From Rubrivivax sp. A210 (GTDB lineage Bacteria > Pseudomonadota > Gammaproteobacteria > Burkholderiales > Burkholderiaceae_C), in the NCBI RefSeq assembly GCF_904426505.1, contig NZ_CAJGBN010000067.1, positions 1 to 64,000 on the forward strand: a stretch of 64,000 nt of DNA, given 5' to 3'. The first letter of the stretch is position 1, and each line of letters starts with the position of its first letter. The notes beneath the pieces were generated by a model, which worked only from the letters and a program-made list of their open reading frames with translations, was not told the DNA's origin and made no database searches. Positions 17,854-27,276 of the stretch are shown here, one piece after another. The translations under genes and the position numbers were made by a program.

Positions 17854-20800
17854 TCATGCCGGCATCGGTGCTTCGCGCCGCACGCGGAACCAGGCCGCGT
17901 ACATGGCGGGCAGCGCCAGCAAGGTGAGCGCCGTCGCCACCACCAGGCCGCCCATGATGGCCACCGCCATCGGGCCCCAGAACACGCTGCGCGACAACGG
18001 GATCATGGCCAGCACCGCCGCCGCCGCCGTCAGCACGATGGGGCGGAAGCGCCGCACGGCGGCCTCGACGATGGCGTCCCAGGTCGGCACGCCGCGCGAG
18101 CGGTCCTGCTCGATCTGGTCGATCAGGATCACCGAGTTGCGCATGATCATGCCCATCAGCGCGATCACGCCCAGCAGCGCAACGAAGCCGAAGGGCCGGC
18201 CCAGCAGCAGCAGCGCGCCGGCCACGCCGGCAATGCCCAGCGGCCCGGTGAGGAAGACCAGCATGGCGCGGCTGAAGCTCTGCAACTGCAGCATCAGCAG
18301 CGTGAAGATGATGAACAGCATCACCGGCACGCCGGCGGCGATGGAGCCCTGGCCCTTGCTGCTTTGCTCCACCGCGCCGGCCACCTGGATCTCGTAGCCG
18401 GGCGGCATCTTCGCCATCAGCTGCTGCAGCTGCGGCCAGACCTGGGCCGTCACCGTGGCGCCCTGCAGGCCTTCGACGACGTCGCCCTGCACCGTGGCAG
18501 CGTAGTAGCGCCCCTCGCGCCACAGCACGCCGGGCTCCCAGGCGAAGCCGATCTTGGCGATCTGCGTCAGCGGCACGGCGCGGCCGCTGGCGGTGGGCAG
18601 GTAGGCGCTGCCGAGGTCGGTGATGGCGCGGCGCTCGTTCTCGGGCTGGCGCAGCACGATGTCGATCAGGCGGTCGCCCTCGCGGTACTGGCCCACCGTG
18701 GTGCCGCTGAGGATGGTGCGCGCGGCCTGGGCGATGGACTGGCTGGTGACGCCCAGGGCGCGCGCCTTGGCCTGGTCAATCTCCAGGCGCAGCACCTTGA
18801 TGGCCTCGTTCCAGTTGTCGTTGACGCCGCGCATGTTCGGGTTGGCGCGCAGCACCGCCTTGGCCTCGTCGGCCCACAGGCGCACCATGTCGGCGTCGGG
18901 ACCGACGACGCGGAACTGCACCGGATACGGCACGGGCGGCCCGTTGGGCAGCAGCTTGATGCGACTGCGCACCTCGGGGAATTCGCTGGCCATCAGCTGC
19001 GGCAGGCGCACGCGCAGCGCCTCGCGTTCCTTCAAATCCTTGGGCAGCACGATGGCCTGGCTGACATTGCTCTGCGGGAAGACCTGGTCCAGCGGCAGGT
19101 AGAAGCGCGGCACGCCGCTGCCTATCCAGGTGCTCACGCTGGCCACGCCGGCCTCCTGCGCCATGCGCGCCTCGAAGCGTCGCGCCACCTCCTCGCTCTG
19201 CTGCAGCGTGGCGCCCTCGGGCAGCCAGAGGTCGACCAGGATCTCGGGCCGGCTCGAATCGGGAAAGAACTGCTGCTGCACGCGGCCCATGCCCACGATG
19301 CCCAGCGCAAAGGTCGCCAGCGTCAGGCCAATGGTGATCCAGCGGTGCTGCACGCACCAGTTCACGGCACGCCGGAAGCGCGTGTAGAAGGGGGTATCGA
19401 AGAGCTCGTGCGGGCCCTCGCCCGCGGCCCCGCCGTCCTCGCTGCGGGCATGGGTATGCAGCAGGCGCGCGCCCAGGTAGGGCACGAAGTAGACCGAGGC
19501 CAGCCAGGAGATGACCAGCGCCGCCGAGGTGACGGCGAAAATCGCGAAGGTGTATTCGCCCGTCATGCTCTTGGCCAGGCCTATGGGCAGGAAGCCGGCG
19601 GCGGTGATCAGCGTGCCGGTGAGCATGGGCATGGCCGTCACCTCGTAGGCGAAGGTGGCGGCGCGCATCTTGTCGTAGCCTTCTTCGAGCTTGCGCACCA
19701 TCATCTCGACGGCAATGATGGCGTCGTCGACGAGCAGGCCGAGCGCGATGATGAGGCTGCCCAGGCTGATCTTGTGCAGGCCTACGCCCCAGTAGAACAT
19801 CGTCACGAAGGTGATCGCCAGCACCAGCGGAATGGTGATGCCCACCACCAGGCCCGGCCAGACGTCGATGCGAAATCCAGGGAAGCCCTTCTTGGTGTGC
19901 AGGCCCAGGCTGAGAAAGCTCACCGCCAGCACGATGAGCACAGCCTCGACGAGCACACGCACGAACTCGCCCACCGAGCGGCTCACCGACGCCGGCTGGT
20001 CCTGCACCTGCACGATGGCAACGCCCGCCGGCAAGTCGGCCTGAGCGCGCGCCGTGGCCTCGCGCAGCGCGTGGCCAAGGGCGATGATGTCGCCGCCCTT
20101 GGCCATGGATACGCCCAGCGCGATGACCTCCTGGCCCTGGTGGCGCACCTTTACCGCCGGAGGGTCGCTGTAGTCGCGCCGGATCTCGGCGATGTCGGCC
20201 AGCCTCAGCGTCGCGGCGGCCCCGGTGGCCGCGTTGACGCCGCGAATCGGCAGGCGACGCAACTCGTCCACGCTGTTGAACTGCCCGCCCACGCGCACCT
20301 GCAGGTTCTCGCTGCCGGCATTGAGCACGCCAGCGCCTTCGACCGCGTTCTGCGCGGCGATCTGGCCCAGCACCTGGTTCATGTCCAGGCCCAGCTGGGC
20401 CAGGCGCTTCTGCGAGATCTCGATGAAGATCTTCTCGGGCTGGGCGCCAAAGATTTCAACCTTGGCCACGTCGGGCACGCGCAGCAGTTGCTGGCGCAGC
20501 GCCTCGGCCTGCACGCGCAACTCCTCGCGCGTGAAACCGTCGGCCTGGAGGGCGTAGATGGTGCCGTAGACATCACCGAAATCGTCATTGAAGACCGGCC
20601 CTATGACCCCCGCCGGGAGCGTGCTGCGCATGTCGGCTATGCGCTTGCGCACCTGGTACCAGCTGTTGGCAACTTCCTTGGGCGGCGATGAGTCGTGCAG
20701 CTCGAGGATGGTGAGCGATTCGCCCGGCTTGGTGTAGGAGCGGATCTTGTCGGCGTGCGGCACCTCCTGCAGCGTGCGCTCGATCTTGTCGGTCACCTGC

Positions 20801-21027
20801 TCGGCCATCTGGTGGGCGCTGGCACCGGGCCAGAAGGCCTGCACCACCATGGCGCGGAAGGTGAAGGGCGGGTCCTCATCCTGACCGAGCTGGAAATAGG
20901 CGGCCACGCCCAGCACCATCAGCACCACCAGCAGGTAGCGCGTGAGGGCCGGGTGTTCGAGCGCCCAGCGCGAGATGTTGAAGCCCGGGCTGCCCGTGGC
21001 AGCTGGCGCGGCGGTGTCGGCTTGCAT
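17854..21027 (-). CDS. RND-family efflux transporter, inner-membrane pump
   Basis: A 1057-residue protein of AcrB/TriC type that exports hydrophobic or toxic compounds using the proton gradient. TM1 follows the N-terminal ALTRYLLVVLMVLGVAAYF. The proton-relay Asp pair is in GLLVDDAIIAVEMMVRKLEEG. The periplasmic segments (FNDDFGDVYGTIYALQADG) most resemble the TriC-like branch. I chose ATG at 21027, preceded by a GGGGG stretch. It follows its membrane-fusion partner by 13 bp. No outer-membrane factor gene is nearby, so a shared TolC-like channel is assumed. Confidence 0.92.
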   Translation of the reverse strand: MQADTAAPAATGSPGFNISRWALEHPALTRYLLVVLMVLGVAAYFQLGQDEDPPFTFRAMVVQAFWPGASAHQMAEQVTDKIERTLQEVPHADKIRSYTKPGESLTILELHDSSPPKEVANSWYQVRKRIADMRSTLPAGVIGPVFNDDFGDVYGTIYALQADGFTREELRVQAEALRQQLLRVPDVAKVEIFGAQPEKIFIEISQKRLAQLGLDMNQVLGQIAAQNAVEGAGVLNAGSENLQVRVGGQFNSVDELRRLPIRGVNAATGAAATLRLADIAEIRRDYSDPPAVKVRHQGQEVIALGVSMAKGGDIIALGHALREATARAQADLPAGVAIVQVQDQPASVSRSVGEFVRVLVEAVLIVLAVSFLSLGLHTKKGFPGFRIDVWPGLVVGITIPLVLAITFVTMFYWGVGLHKISLGSLIIALGLLVDDAIIAVEMMVRKLEEGYDKMRAATFAYEVTAMPMLTGTLITAAGFLPIGLAKSMTGEYTFAIFAVTSAALVISWLASVYFVPYLGARLLHTHARSEDGGAAGEGPHELFDTPFYTRFRRAVNWCVQHRWITIGLTLATFALGIVGMGRVQQQFFPDSSRPEILVDLWLPEGATLQQSEEVARRFEARMAQEAGVASVSTWIGSGVPRFYLPLDQVFPQSNVSQAIVLPKDLKEREALRVRLPQLMASEFPEVRSRIKLLPNGPPVPYPVQFRVVGPDADMVRLWADEAKAVLRANPNMRGVNDNWNEAIKVLRLEIDQAKARALGVTSQSIAQAARTILSGTTVGQYREGDRLIDIVLRQPENERRAITDLGSAYLPTASGRAVPLTQIAKIGFAWEPGVLWREGRYYAATVQGDVVEGLQGATVTAQVWPQLQQLMAKMPPGYEIQVAGAVEQSSKGQGSIAAGVPVMLFIIFTLLMLQLQSFSRAMLVFLTGPLGIAGVAGALLLLGRPFGFVALLGVIALMGMIMRNSVILIDQIEQDRSRGVPTWDAIVEAAVRRFRPIVLTAAAAVLAMIPLSRSVFWGPMAVAIMGGLVVATALTLLALPAMYAAWFRVRREAPMPA

Positions 21028-21040
21028 GCGGCCCCCGGCT

Positions 21041-22192
21041 TCAGCGGTTGGTGGACGGCAGGGCCGCCGATGCGGCAGCCGGGAAGACTGCCGAGGCCGC
21101 ACCCTGCGGCGCGGCCGGTGCCTGGTACAGCCTGACCTTCTGCCCCGGCGTGAGCGTGTGTACGCCGGCCGTCACGACTGTCTGCCCCGGCGTCAGGCCG
21201 GCGCTGATGATGATGCTGTTGCCATCGGCACCGCCCACTTCCACTGGCTGCAACTGCACGGTGAGGGCGGCGCGGTCGAGCAGCCAGACGGCGCTGCGCC
21301 CCTGCTGCTGCATCACGGCCGCGAGCGGCAGGCGCACAACGCCGTCGCGCCGCGGCAGTTCGACCACCGCGGTCACCGTCTGGCCCAGGTCCAGCGCGGC
21401 ACGGCCGATGTCGGCCTTGACCTGGAAGGTGCGCGTCACCGGGTCGGCCGCCGCCGCCACCTCGCGCACCGTGGCCGCCACGGCGGCGCCGGCGCCCCAG
21501 GGACGCACCTTGATGGCGCCGGTGCGGCCCAGCAGCGCGCGCATCGCCTCGACGCCGCCCTCGGGCACCGCGAACACTGCGTCGCGCGGGCCGTCGTGGG
21601 CCAGGCGCAGCACCGGCGTGCCCGCCGCGAGCACGGCGCCGGGTTCAGCCTCGACCGCGGTGACCACACCGGCCGCGGTGGCCGCCAGCACCGCATAGGC
21701 GGCCTGGTTGCCCTGCACGCCGGCCTGCGCCCGCGCCTGCTCAAGCTGGGCCGCCTGCGCTTCGAGCGCGGACGCGCGCCGTTCGAGCTCGGCGGCGCTG
21801 ATGAAGCCCTGGTCGCGCAGGTCATTGAAGCGGCGGAAATCGGCTTTCGCCAGGTCATGGGCCGACTGCGCCGCGCGCACGCCGGCCTGGGCCGATTCCT
21901 GGCCCAGCCGCAGATCGGTGGCGTCCAGCCGCGCCAGTTCCTGACCGGCACGCACACGTTGGCCCACCTCGGCGGCGCGGCTCAACATCTTGCCGCCGAC
22001 GCGAAACCCCAGGCGAGATTCGGTGCGGGCACGGATCTCGGCGGCGTACTCGTGGACACCGCCCGCGCTTTCGCTGCCCAGCGTCATCGTGCGCACCGAG
22101 CGCACGGGTTCGCTGGGTGCCGGCGGCGGGTTGCAGGCCGCCAGGGCGATGGCGGCCATGAGCGGGATGGGGAGTCGGAGCAAAGGTTTCAT
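21041..22192 (-). CDS. RND efflux periplasmic adaptor (membrane fusion) lipoprotein
   Basis: A 383-residue protein. It has a lipoprotein signal peptide (MKPLLRLPIPLMAAIALAAC, lipobox LAAC) and barrel-sandwich lipoyl halves around an alpha-helical hairpin (RASALEAQAAQLEQARAQAG). The beta-barrel domain includes VFAVPEGGVEAMRALLG. It links the inner-membrane pump to an outer-membrane channel. The start ATG at 22192 places the signal peptide correctly; the longer open frame upstream crosses the operator. First gene of the leftward pump operon. Confidence 0.93.
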   Translation of the reverse strand: MKPLLRLPIPLMAAIALAACNPPPAPSEPVRSVRTMTLGSESAGGVHEYAAEIRARTESRLGFRVGGKMLSRAAEVGQRVRAGQELARLDATDLRLGQESAQAGVRAAQSAHDLAKADFRRFNDLRDQGFISAAELERRASALEAQAAQLEQARAQAGVQGNQAAYAVLAATAAGVVTAVEAEPGAVLAAGTPVLRLAHDGPRDAVFAVPEGGVEAMRALLGRTGAIKVRPWGAGAAVAATVREVAAAADPVTRTFQVKADIGRAALDLGQTVTAVVELPRRDGVVRLPLAAVMQQQGRSAVWLLDRAALTVQLQPVEVGGADGNSIIISAGLTPGQTVVTAGVHTLTPGQKVRLYQAPAAPQGAASAVFPAAASAALPSTNR

Positions 22193-22235
22193 GGGGCGAC
22201 CTCGCGCAGGGGCGTACAACGGAGGGTTGTTAATG

Positions 22236-22249
22236 ACTGACTGGTCAGT
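22236..22249. promoter_or_regulatory. TetR-type operator before the efflux operon
   Basis: A perfect palindrome ACTGAC-TG-GTCAGT lies 44 bp upstream of the adaptor gene and 91 bp upstream of hpnC. The TGACTGACTGGTCAGT pattern is the kind bound by TetR-family repressors of RND pumps. No TetR gene is adjacent. Confidence 0.6.
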
Positions 22250-22339
22250 AATATATTGAGGCACCGCAGGCCTGTCAATCGACAACGGCGCAACAGCCGC
22301 ACACCGCCGGCACGGCCGATATGGTGAGAATCAACGGTT

Positions 22340-23173
22340 GTGAGCATCGATCATTACGAGAACTTTCCGGTGGCCAGCCTGCTGTGCCCACCGGCCATAC
22401 GTCCCGCCGTGCTGGCCATCTACCGCTTTGCGCGCACCGGCGACGACCTCGCCGACGAGGGAACGGCCAGCGTCTCGCGCCGGCTCGAGGATCTTTCGGC
22501 CTACCGCGGTGAGCTGCAGGCCGCCGTGCGCGGCCATTCCAGCGGCCTGCGCTGGCGTGCGGTGTTCGAGCCGCTGGCGGTGCAGATACGCCAGCGCCGC
22601 CTGCCGCCGGCGCTGCTGCACGACTTGCTCGACGCCTTCGAGCAGGACGTGAACAACCCCACCTATCCCGACCGCGCCGCCCTGCTGGATTACTGCCGCC
22701 GCTCGGCCAACCCCATAGGCCGCCTGATGCTGCATCTGCACGGCGTACACGATGCGCACTCGTTGGAGCAGTCCGACGCCGTCTGCACCGCGCTGCAGCT
22801 GATCAACTTCTGGCAGGACCTGAGCGTGGACGGCCCGCGGGGCCGCCACTACGTGCCGACGGCCGACCTCGGCAACCACGGCGTGGCGCTGGAGGAACTC
22901 GCCACCCGCTGCGACAACGCGCGCACGCGCCGCCTGGTGGCCGATCTCTGCGGCTGGGCCGGCGGCCTGATGCGGCAGGGCGCACCGCTGGCGCTGCGCC
23001 TGCCCGGCGGCGTGGGCTGGGAGCTGCGCCTGGTGGTGCAGGGCGGCTTGCGCATCCTGGACAAGATCACCGGCATCAACCATGCAGCCGTCACCCGGCG
23101 CCCGGTGATCAGAGCCTACGACGCGCCCCTGCTGCTGTGGCGCGCCGCCCGGATGGGCCGCCGGGCGCGATGA
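22340..23173 (+). CDS. hpnC: HpnC, hydroxysqualene-forming synthase
   Basis: A 277-residue trans-isoprenyl diphosphate synthase. In the three-step bacterial route HpnC converts presqualene diphosphate to hydroxysqualene. The first Asp-rich motif appears as TGDDLADE and the second as NFWQDLSVDGPRGRHYVP. The start is GTG at 22340 (MSIDHYENFPVASLLCPP). The stop overlaps hpnD by 4 nt. First of three coupled genes supplying squalene, usually for hopanoids. Confidence 0.92.
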   Translation: MSIDHYENFPVASLLCPPAIRPAVLAIYRFARTGDDLADEGTASVSRRLEDLSAYRGELQAAVRGHSSGLRWRAVFEPLAVQIRQRRLPPALLHDLLDAFEQDVNNPTYPDRAALLDYCRRSANPIGRLMLHLHGVHDAHSLEQSDAVCTALQLINFWQDLSVDGPRGRHYVPTADLGNHGVALEELATRCDNARTRRLVADLCGWAGGLMRQGAPLALRLPGGVGWELRLVVQGGLRILDKITGINHAAVTRRPVIRAYDAPLLLWRAARMGRRAR

Positions 23174-24018
23174 CGCCCGAACAGTACGTGCAGGACAAGG
23201 CCGCTGCCAGCGGCTCTTCGTTCTACTACGCCTTCATGTTCCTGCCGCCGCCGCGGCGCGCGGCCATCACCGCCTTCTACGCCTTCTGCCGCGAGGTCGA
23301 CGATGTCGTCGACGAGATCGCCGACCCTGCGGTGGCGGCAGCCAAGCTGCAATGGTGGCGCCAGGAGGTGAAGGAAGCCTGGGCCGGCCGGCCCAGCCAC
23401 CCGGTGACCCAGGCCCTGCTGCCGCTGGCACCAGCCTTCGGCATAGAAGCCGCCCACTTGCAGGCGGTGATCGAAGGCTGCCAGGTCGACCTCGACCAGA
23501 CCCGCTTTCTCGACTACGCCGGTCTGCAGCGCTACTGCCACCTGGTGGCCGGCATCGTGGGCGAGGTGGCGGCCAATATCTTCGGCCGCAGCCAGGATGC
23601 CACGCTGCAATACGCCCACCGCCTGGGGTTGGCGATGCAGCTCACCAACATCATCCGCGACGTCGGCGACGACGCCCGCCGCGGCCGCATCTACCTGCCG
23701 ATGGCCGAGCTGCAGCGCTTCGACGTCAAGGCGCATGAACTGCTCAAGCGAGAAGCGCCCTGGGGCTACAGCGAGCGCTTCACGGCGCTGATGCGCTTCC
23801 AGGCCGAGCGCGCCCACGCCGCCTACGACGAGGCGCTGGCCCTGCTGCCCGACACCGACCGCCAGGCCCAGAAGCCGGGCCTGATGATGGCCAACATCTA
23901 CCGCACCCTGCTGCGCGAGATCGAGGCGCAAGGCTTTCGCGTGCTGCACCAGCGCACCTCGCTGACCCCGCTGCGCAAGCTGTGGATCGCGACCCGCACG
24001 CACCTCAAGGGCCGCTGA
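23170..24018 (+). CDS. hpnD: HpnD, presqualene diphosphate synthase
   Basis: A 282-residue enzyme that joins two farnesyl diphosphates into presqualene diphosphate. Both Asp-rich motifs are intact: REVDDVVDEIAD and NIIRDVGDDARRGRIYLP. The start ATG at 23170 overlaps the hpnC stop (ATGA). An upstream in-frame start at 23137 is less likely because the family begins close to YVQDKAAASGSSFYYAF. Confidence 0.93.
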   Translation: MTPEQYVQDKAAASGSSFYYAFMFLPPPRRAAITAFYAFCREVDDVVDEIADPAVAAAKLQWWRQEVKEAWAGRPSHPVTQALLPLAPAFGIEAAHLQAVIEGCQVDLDQTRFLDYAGLQRYCHLVAGIVGEVAANIFGRSQDATLQYAHRLGLAMQLTNIIRDVGDDARRGRIYLPMAELQRFDVKAHELLKREAPWGYSERFTALMRFQAERAHAAYDEALALLPDTDRQAQKPGLMMANIYRTLLREIEAQGFRVLHQRTSLTPLRKLWIATRTHLKGR

Positions 24019-25346
24019 GGCTGGCCATCGTCGGCGGCGGCTGGGCCGGGCTGGCGGCCGCGGTCGAGGCGGTGGACGCCGGCCATGCGGTGACGCTGAT
24101 CGAGCTCTCGGCCCAATGGGGCGGGCGCGCTCGCGGCGTCGAGATCGAGGGCCTGGCACTGGACAACGGCCAGCACATCCTGATCGGCGCCTACCGCCAC
24201 ACCCTGGCGCTGATGGCGCGCGTCGGCGCCGATCCCGACGCCCTCGCCCGCCGTCCGCTGGAACTGCTCTACCCCGATGGCCGCGGCCTGCGCATGCCGG
24301 CGGCGCCGGCCTGGCTGGGTTTCGGCCTCGCGGTGCTGCGCTGCCGCGGCTGGACCCTGGCCGAGCGCGTGGCCTTGCTGCGCGCCGCCACTGGCTGGGC
24401 CCTGGCCGGCTTTGCCTGCGATCCGGCCTGGACCGTGGCCCGCCTCTGCCACGCGCTGCCGCCGCCGGTGCGCGAGTTGCTGATCGACCCGCTGTGCGTG
24501 GCCGCCCTCAACACCCCGGCCGCGGAGGCCAGCGCCAGCGTGCTGCTGCGCGTGTTGCGCGACGCCCTCTTCGGCGGCGCCGGCGCCGCCGACCTGCTGC
24601 TGCCGCGGCGCTCGCTGGCCGCGCTGCTGCCCGAGCCGGCGGCATGCTGGCTACAAAAGGCCGGCGCGCGGTTGCAGACAGGGCGGCGCGTGCAGGCACT
24701 GGCGCGCGAAGGTGCCGGCTGGCGCGTCGACGGCGAAGCCTTCGATGCCGTCGTCCTGGCCTGCAGCGCGGCCGAGTCCGCAAGGCTGGTGGAGCCGCTG
24801 ACGCCAACCTGGGCCGCCCAGGCGCAGGCGCTGCGCTACGAGCCCATCGTCACCGTCTATATGCGCTGCCCCGGCGCGCGCCTGCCATCACCGATGACCG
24901 CGTTGCTGCAGGGGCCGCGGGCGCCGGCGCAATTCGCCTTCGACCACGGTGCGCTCGGCGGTGCGGCCGGCGTCTTTGCCTTCGTCGTCAGCGGCGCGCG
25001 GCCGTGGGTCGAGGCCGGCCTGGCAGCCACGGGCGCCGCCGTGCTGGAGCAGGCGGCCACGTCCTTTGCGCCCGGCACCTGGCCGCAGCCGCCCACCGTG
25101 CTGCGCGTGCTGGCCGAGAAACGCGCCACCTTCCGCTGCACGCCGGGGCTGGACCGCCCTGCCGCCACCATCGCCCCCGGCCTGGTGGCGGCCGGTGACT
25201 ACATCGCCGGCCCCTATCCGGCCACGCTGGAAGGCGCGGTGCGCTCCGGCGAGCAGGCCGTCGCGGCGCTCAGGAGCACGTTGACTCACGCGATCCACGA
25301 CGCGCTCACTGACGAGCGAACGGCGCCGCCAGCGGCTCGCCGATGA
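23982..25346 (+). CDS. hpnE: HpnE, FAD-dependent hydroxysqualene reductase
   Basis: A 454-residue amine-oxidase/phytoene-desaturase-like flavoprotein that reduces hydroxysqualene to squalene. The FAD-binding motif LAIVGGGWAGLAAAVEAVDAG is near the N-terminus, with ELSAQWGGRARG after it. The C-terminal GLVAAGDYIAGPYPATLEGAV is the second FAD contact region. The assigned start is GTG at 23982, overlapping hpnD by 37 bp; no better start precedes the dinucleotide fold. Its 3' end overlaps the convergent gene by 41 bp. No squalene-hopene cyclase is in the window. Confidence 0.9.
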   Translation: MDRDPHAPQGPLRLAIVGGGWAGLAAAVEAVDAGHAVTLIELSAQWGGRARGVEIEGLALDNGQHILIGAYRHTLALMARVGADPDALARRPLELLYPDGRGLRMPAAPAWLGFGLAVLRCRGWTLAERVALLRAATGWALAGFACDPAWTVARLCHALPPPVRELLIDPLCVAALNTPAAEASASVLLRVLRDALFGGAGAADLLLPRRSLAALLPEPAACWLQKAGARLQTGRRVQALAREGAGWRVDGEAFDAVVLACSAAESARLVEPLTPTWAAQAQALRYEPIVTVYMRCPGARLPSPMTALLQGPRAPAQFAFDHGALGGAAGVFAFVVSGARPWVEAGLAATGAAVLEQAATSFAPGTWPQPPTVLRVLAEKRATFRCTPGLDRPAATIAPGLVAAGDYIAGPYPATLEGAVRSGEQAVAALRSTLTHAIHDALTDERTAPPAARR

Positions 25347-26445
25347 ACAGGCTTTGTTGCGGCCAGGCCACGCTCTTCCAGTAGGCCTCGAGGGCGGTGG
25401 CGCCCTGCAGGTAGTGCAGCAGCAACACCTGGGGATGGGGAAACTTCTGCAGATGGTTGCAGGGCTCGCTGACGCTGCCGTGGCTGGCGGTGGCGCCCGA
25501 GGCGATCCAGTCCAGCGCCGTGCCCTGGCCGTGGCTGTCGGCCAGGCTTCCGCCAAAGGAGGTGAGGTGGTCGCCCAGGCCGCCGGCCACCCAGTCGGGC
25601 GGCGGCTCCAGCGGTGCTCGCACGCTGCCGGTGAGGGCCAGCAGCACATGCGAGGCCTGGTACAGCTCGGCCTCGGGCTCGACGCGCACTGCCACGCCCA
25701 CGTCGCGCAGCAGGCTGGGCTGCGGATAGAGCGCCATGCGCACGCGCCGCGCCGCATCGCTGCTGCTCAGCAGCATCGCGCTCACCGGCGGCCGGCCGCG
25801 GCGCACCAGGGCGCCATCGGCGGCCACGCCGCGTTCTATCAGCTCGCGCGCCTGGGCCACGCCGGCGGCGGCCAGCAGCATGGACGGCCGCAGGCCGTGG
25901 TCGGCAAAGGGCCGCGCCGTGGCCGCGTTGAAGTAGGGCGATGGACGCGAGCGCGCACAGGAGTTGCGGCACAGCTCGGCGTCGAAACCCAGCGCCAGTG
26001 CGCCGGTGATGGAATTGCACTCCACCGCATGGGGTGCCACCCAGGACAGCGCCAGGGCCTGGGTGCGGCGGCCGAAATGCGCCGCGATGGCGCGCTGCAG
26101 CGGCTCGAACTCGGCCCGTGTCAGGGTGGCGCGGGTCGGCAGCGCAACGCGCAGCACCTGCTCCGGCGCCAGGCCGCGCGCCGCGGCGTAGAAGGCACCG
26201 ACCTCGACCGAATAGGGGTCGTTGCTGTTGATGACGAGGCCGATGTCGGCCGCGCGCAGGCGCCCGGCAATGCGCGGCACCGTGATGGCCGCCGGCAGCG
26301 CGGTGCGGGGCATCAGGCGGTGTGGCGCCGAGGCTGCCGGCGCCGGCAGTTCGGCACCGGCACAGGCGCCAAGCGTGGCAAGGGCGGCGCCCGCCAGCAG
26401 GGCGCACAGGCCAACCTTCCGGCATGCAGTTTTCGATTCCGTCAT
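25306..26445 (-). CDS. TIGR03790-type putative lipoprotein
   Basis: A 379-residue exported protein. The signal peptide ends in a lipobox-like LGAC (residues 24-27). The mature part matches the pattern I know for TIGR03790: VINSNDPYSVEVGAFYAAARGLAPEQVLRV early, and GATASHGSVSEPCNHLQKFP plus ALEAYWKSVAWPQQSLFIGEPLAAPF at the end. The family's function is unknown. The start lies only 36 bp from the divergent IclR-type regulator, so the two may share control. The 3' end overlaps hpnE by 41 bp. Confidence 0.75.
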   Translation of the reverse strand: MTESKTACRKVGLCALLAGAALATLGACAGAELPAPAASAPHRLMPRTALPAAITVPRIAGRLRAADIGLVINSNDPYSVEVGAFYAAARGLAPEQVLRVALPTRATLTRAEFEPLQRAIAAHFGRRTQALALSWVAPHAVECNSITGALALGFDAELCRNSCARSRPSPYFNAATARPFADHGLRPSMLLAAAGVAQARELIERGVAADGALVRRGRPPVSAMLLSSSDAARRVRMALYPQPSLLRDVGVAVRVEPEAELYQASHVLLALTGSVRAPLEPPPDWVAGGLGDHLTSFGGSLADSHGQGTALDWIASGATASHGSVSEPCNHLQKFPHPQVLLLHYLQGATALEAYWKSVAWPQQSLFIGEPLAAPFARQ

Positions 26446-26481
26446 GCGATATCAGGGTAAGCTTGCACCCAGACTCCGACC

Positions 26482-27243
26482 ATGACCCCGAAAGACCACC
26501 CCACCATCCAGGTTCTCGAGCGCAGCTTCGCGCTGCTCGACATGCTGGCCTCGCAGCAGGATCCGATGTCGCTCAAGGACATTGCCGAGCGCACTGGCCT
26601 GCACCCGTCCACGGCCCACCGCATCCTCAACGATCTGACGCTGGGCCGCTTCGTCGACCGTCCCCAGGCTGGCAGCTACCGCCTCGGCATGCGCCTGCTG
26701 GAACTGGGCAACCTGGTGAAGGCCAGGCTCGACGTGCGCGACGCGGCGCTGGGCCCGATGCGCGACCTCCACAAGGTGACGCACCAGCCAGTGAATCTGT
26801 CGATGCGCCAGGGCGACGAGATCGTCTACATCGAGCGCGCCTACAGCGAGCGCTCGGGCATGCAGGTGGTGCGCACGGTGGGCGGCCGTGCGCCGCTGCA
26901 CCTCACCTCGGTCGGCAAGCTCTTCCTGGCCCATGACGATTCGGCGCGCGTGCGCGCCTACGCGGCGCGCACCGGCCTCACCGGCCACACGCGCAACAGC
27001 ATCACCGAACTGCCACGGCTCGAGCGTGAACTGGCCGGCGTGCGCGCCAGCGGCATCGCACGCGATGACGAGGAACTGGAACTGGGCGTGCGATGCATGG
27101 CCGCCGGCATCTTCGACGACCAGGGCACGCTGCTGGCAGGTTTGTCGGTTTCGGCACCGGCCGACCGGCTGGAGGAAAGCTGGCTCGAGCGCGTCAAGAC
27201 GACCGCGGCGCAGATCTCGTCGGCGCTGGGCCACAAGGCCTGA
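26482..27243 (+). CDS. IclR-family transcriptional regulator
   Basis: A 253-residue protein. The N-terminal winged HTH (residues 8-65) includes LKDIAERTGLHPSTAHRILNDL. The C-terminal effector domain includes VNLSMRQGDEIVYIERA and GIARDDEELELGVRCMAAGIFD, typical of IclR sensors for small aromatic or organic acids. Divergent from the TIGR03790-type gene with 36 bp between starts. Its target is unknown; self-regulation and control of the divergent gene are the simplest guesses. Confidence 0.92.
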   Translation: MTPKDHPTIQVLERSFALLDMLASQQDPMSLKDIAERTGLHPSTAHRILNDLTLGRFVDRPQAGSYRLGMRLLELGNLVKARLDVRDAALGPMRDLHKVTHQPVNLSMRQGDEIVYIERAYSERSGMQVVRTVGGRAPLHLTSVGKLFLAHDDSARVRAYAARTGLTGHTRNSITELPRLERELAGVRASGIARDDEELELGVRCMAAGIFDDQGTLLAGLSVSAPADRLEESWLERVKTTAAQISSALGHKA

Positions 27244-27276
27244 ATCAGGCGAAGGCGGCAGCCCTGGCGACTGGCT

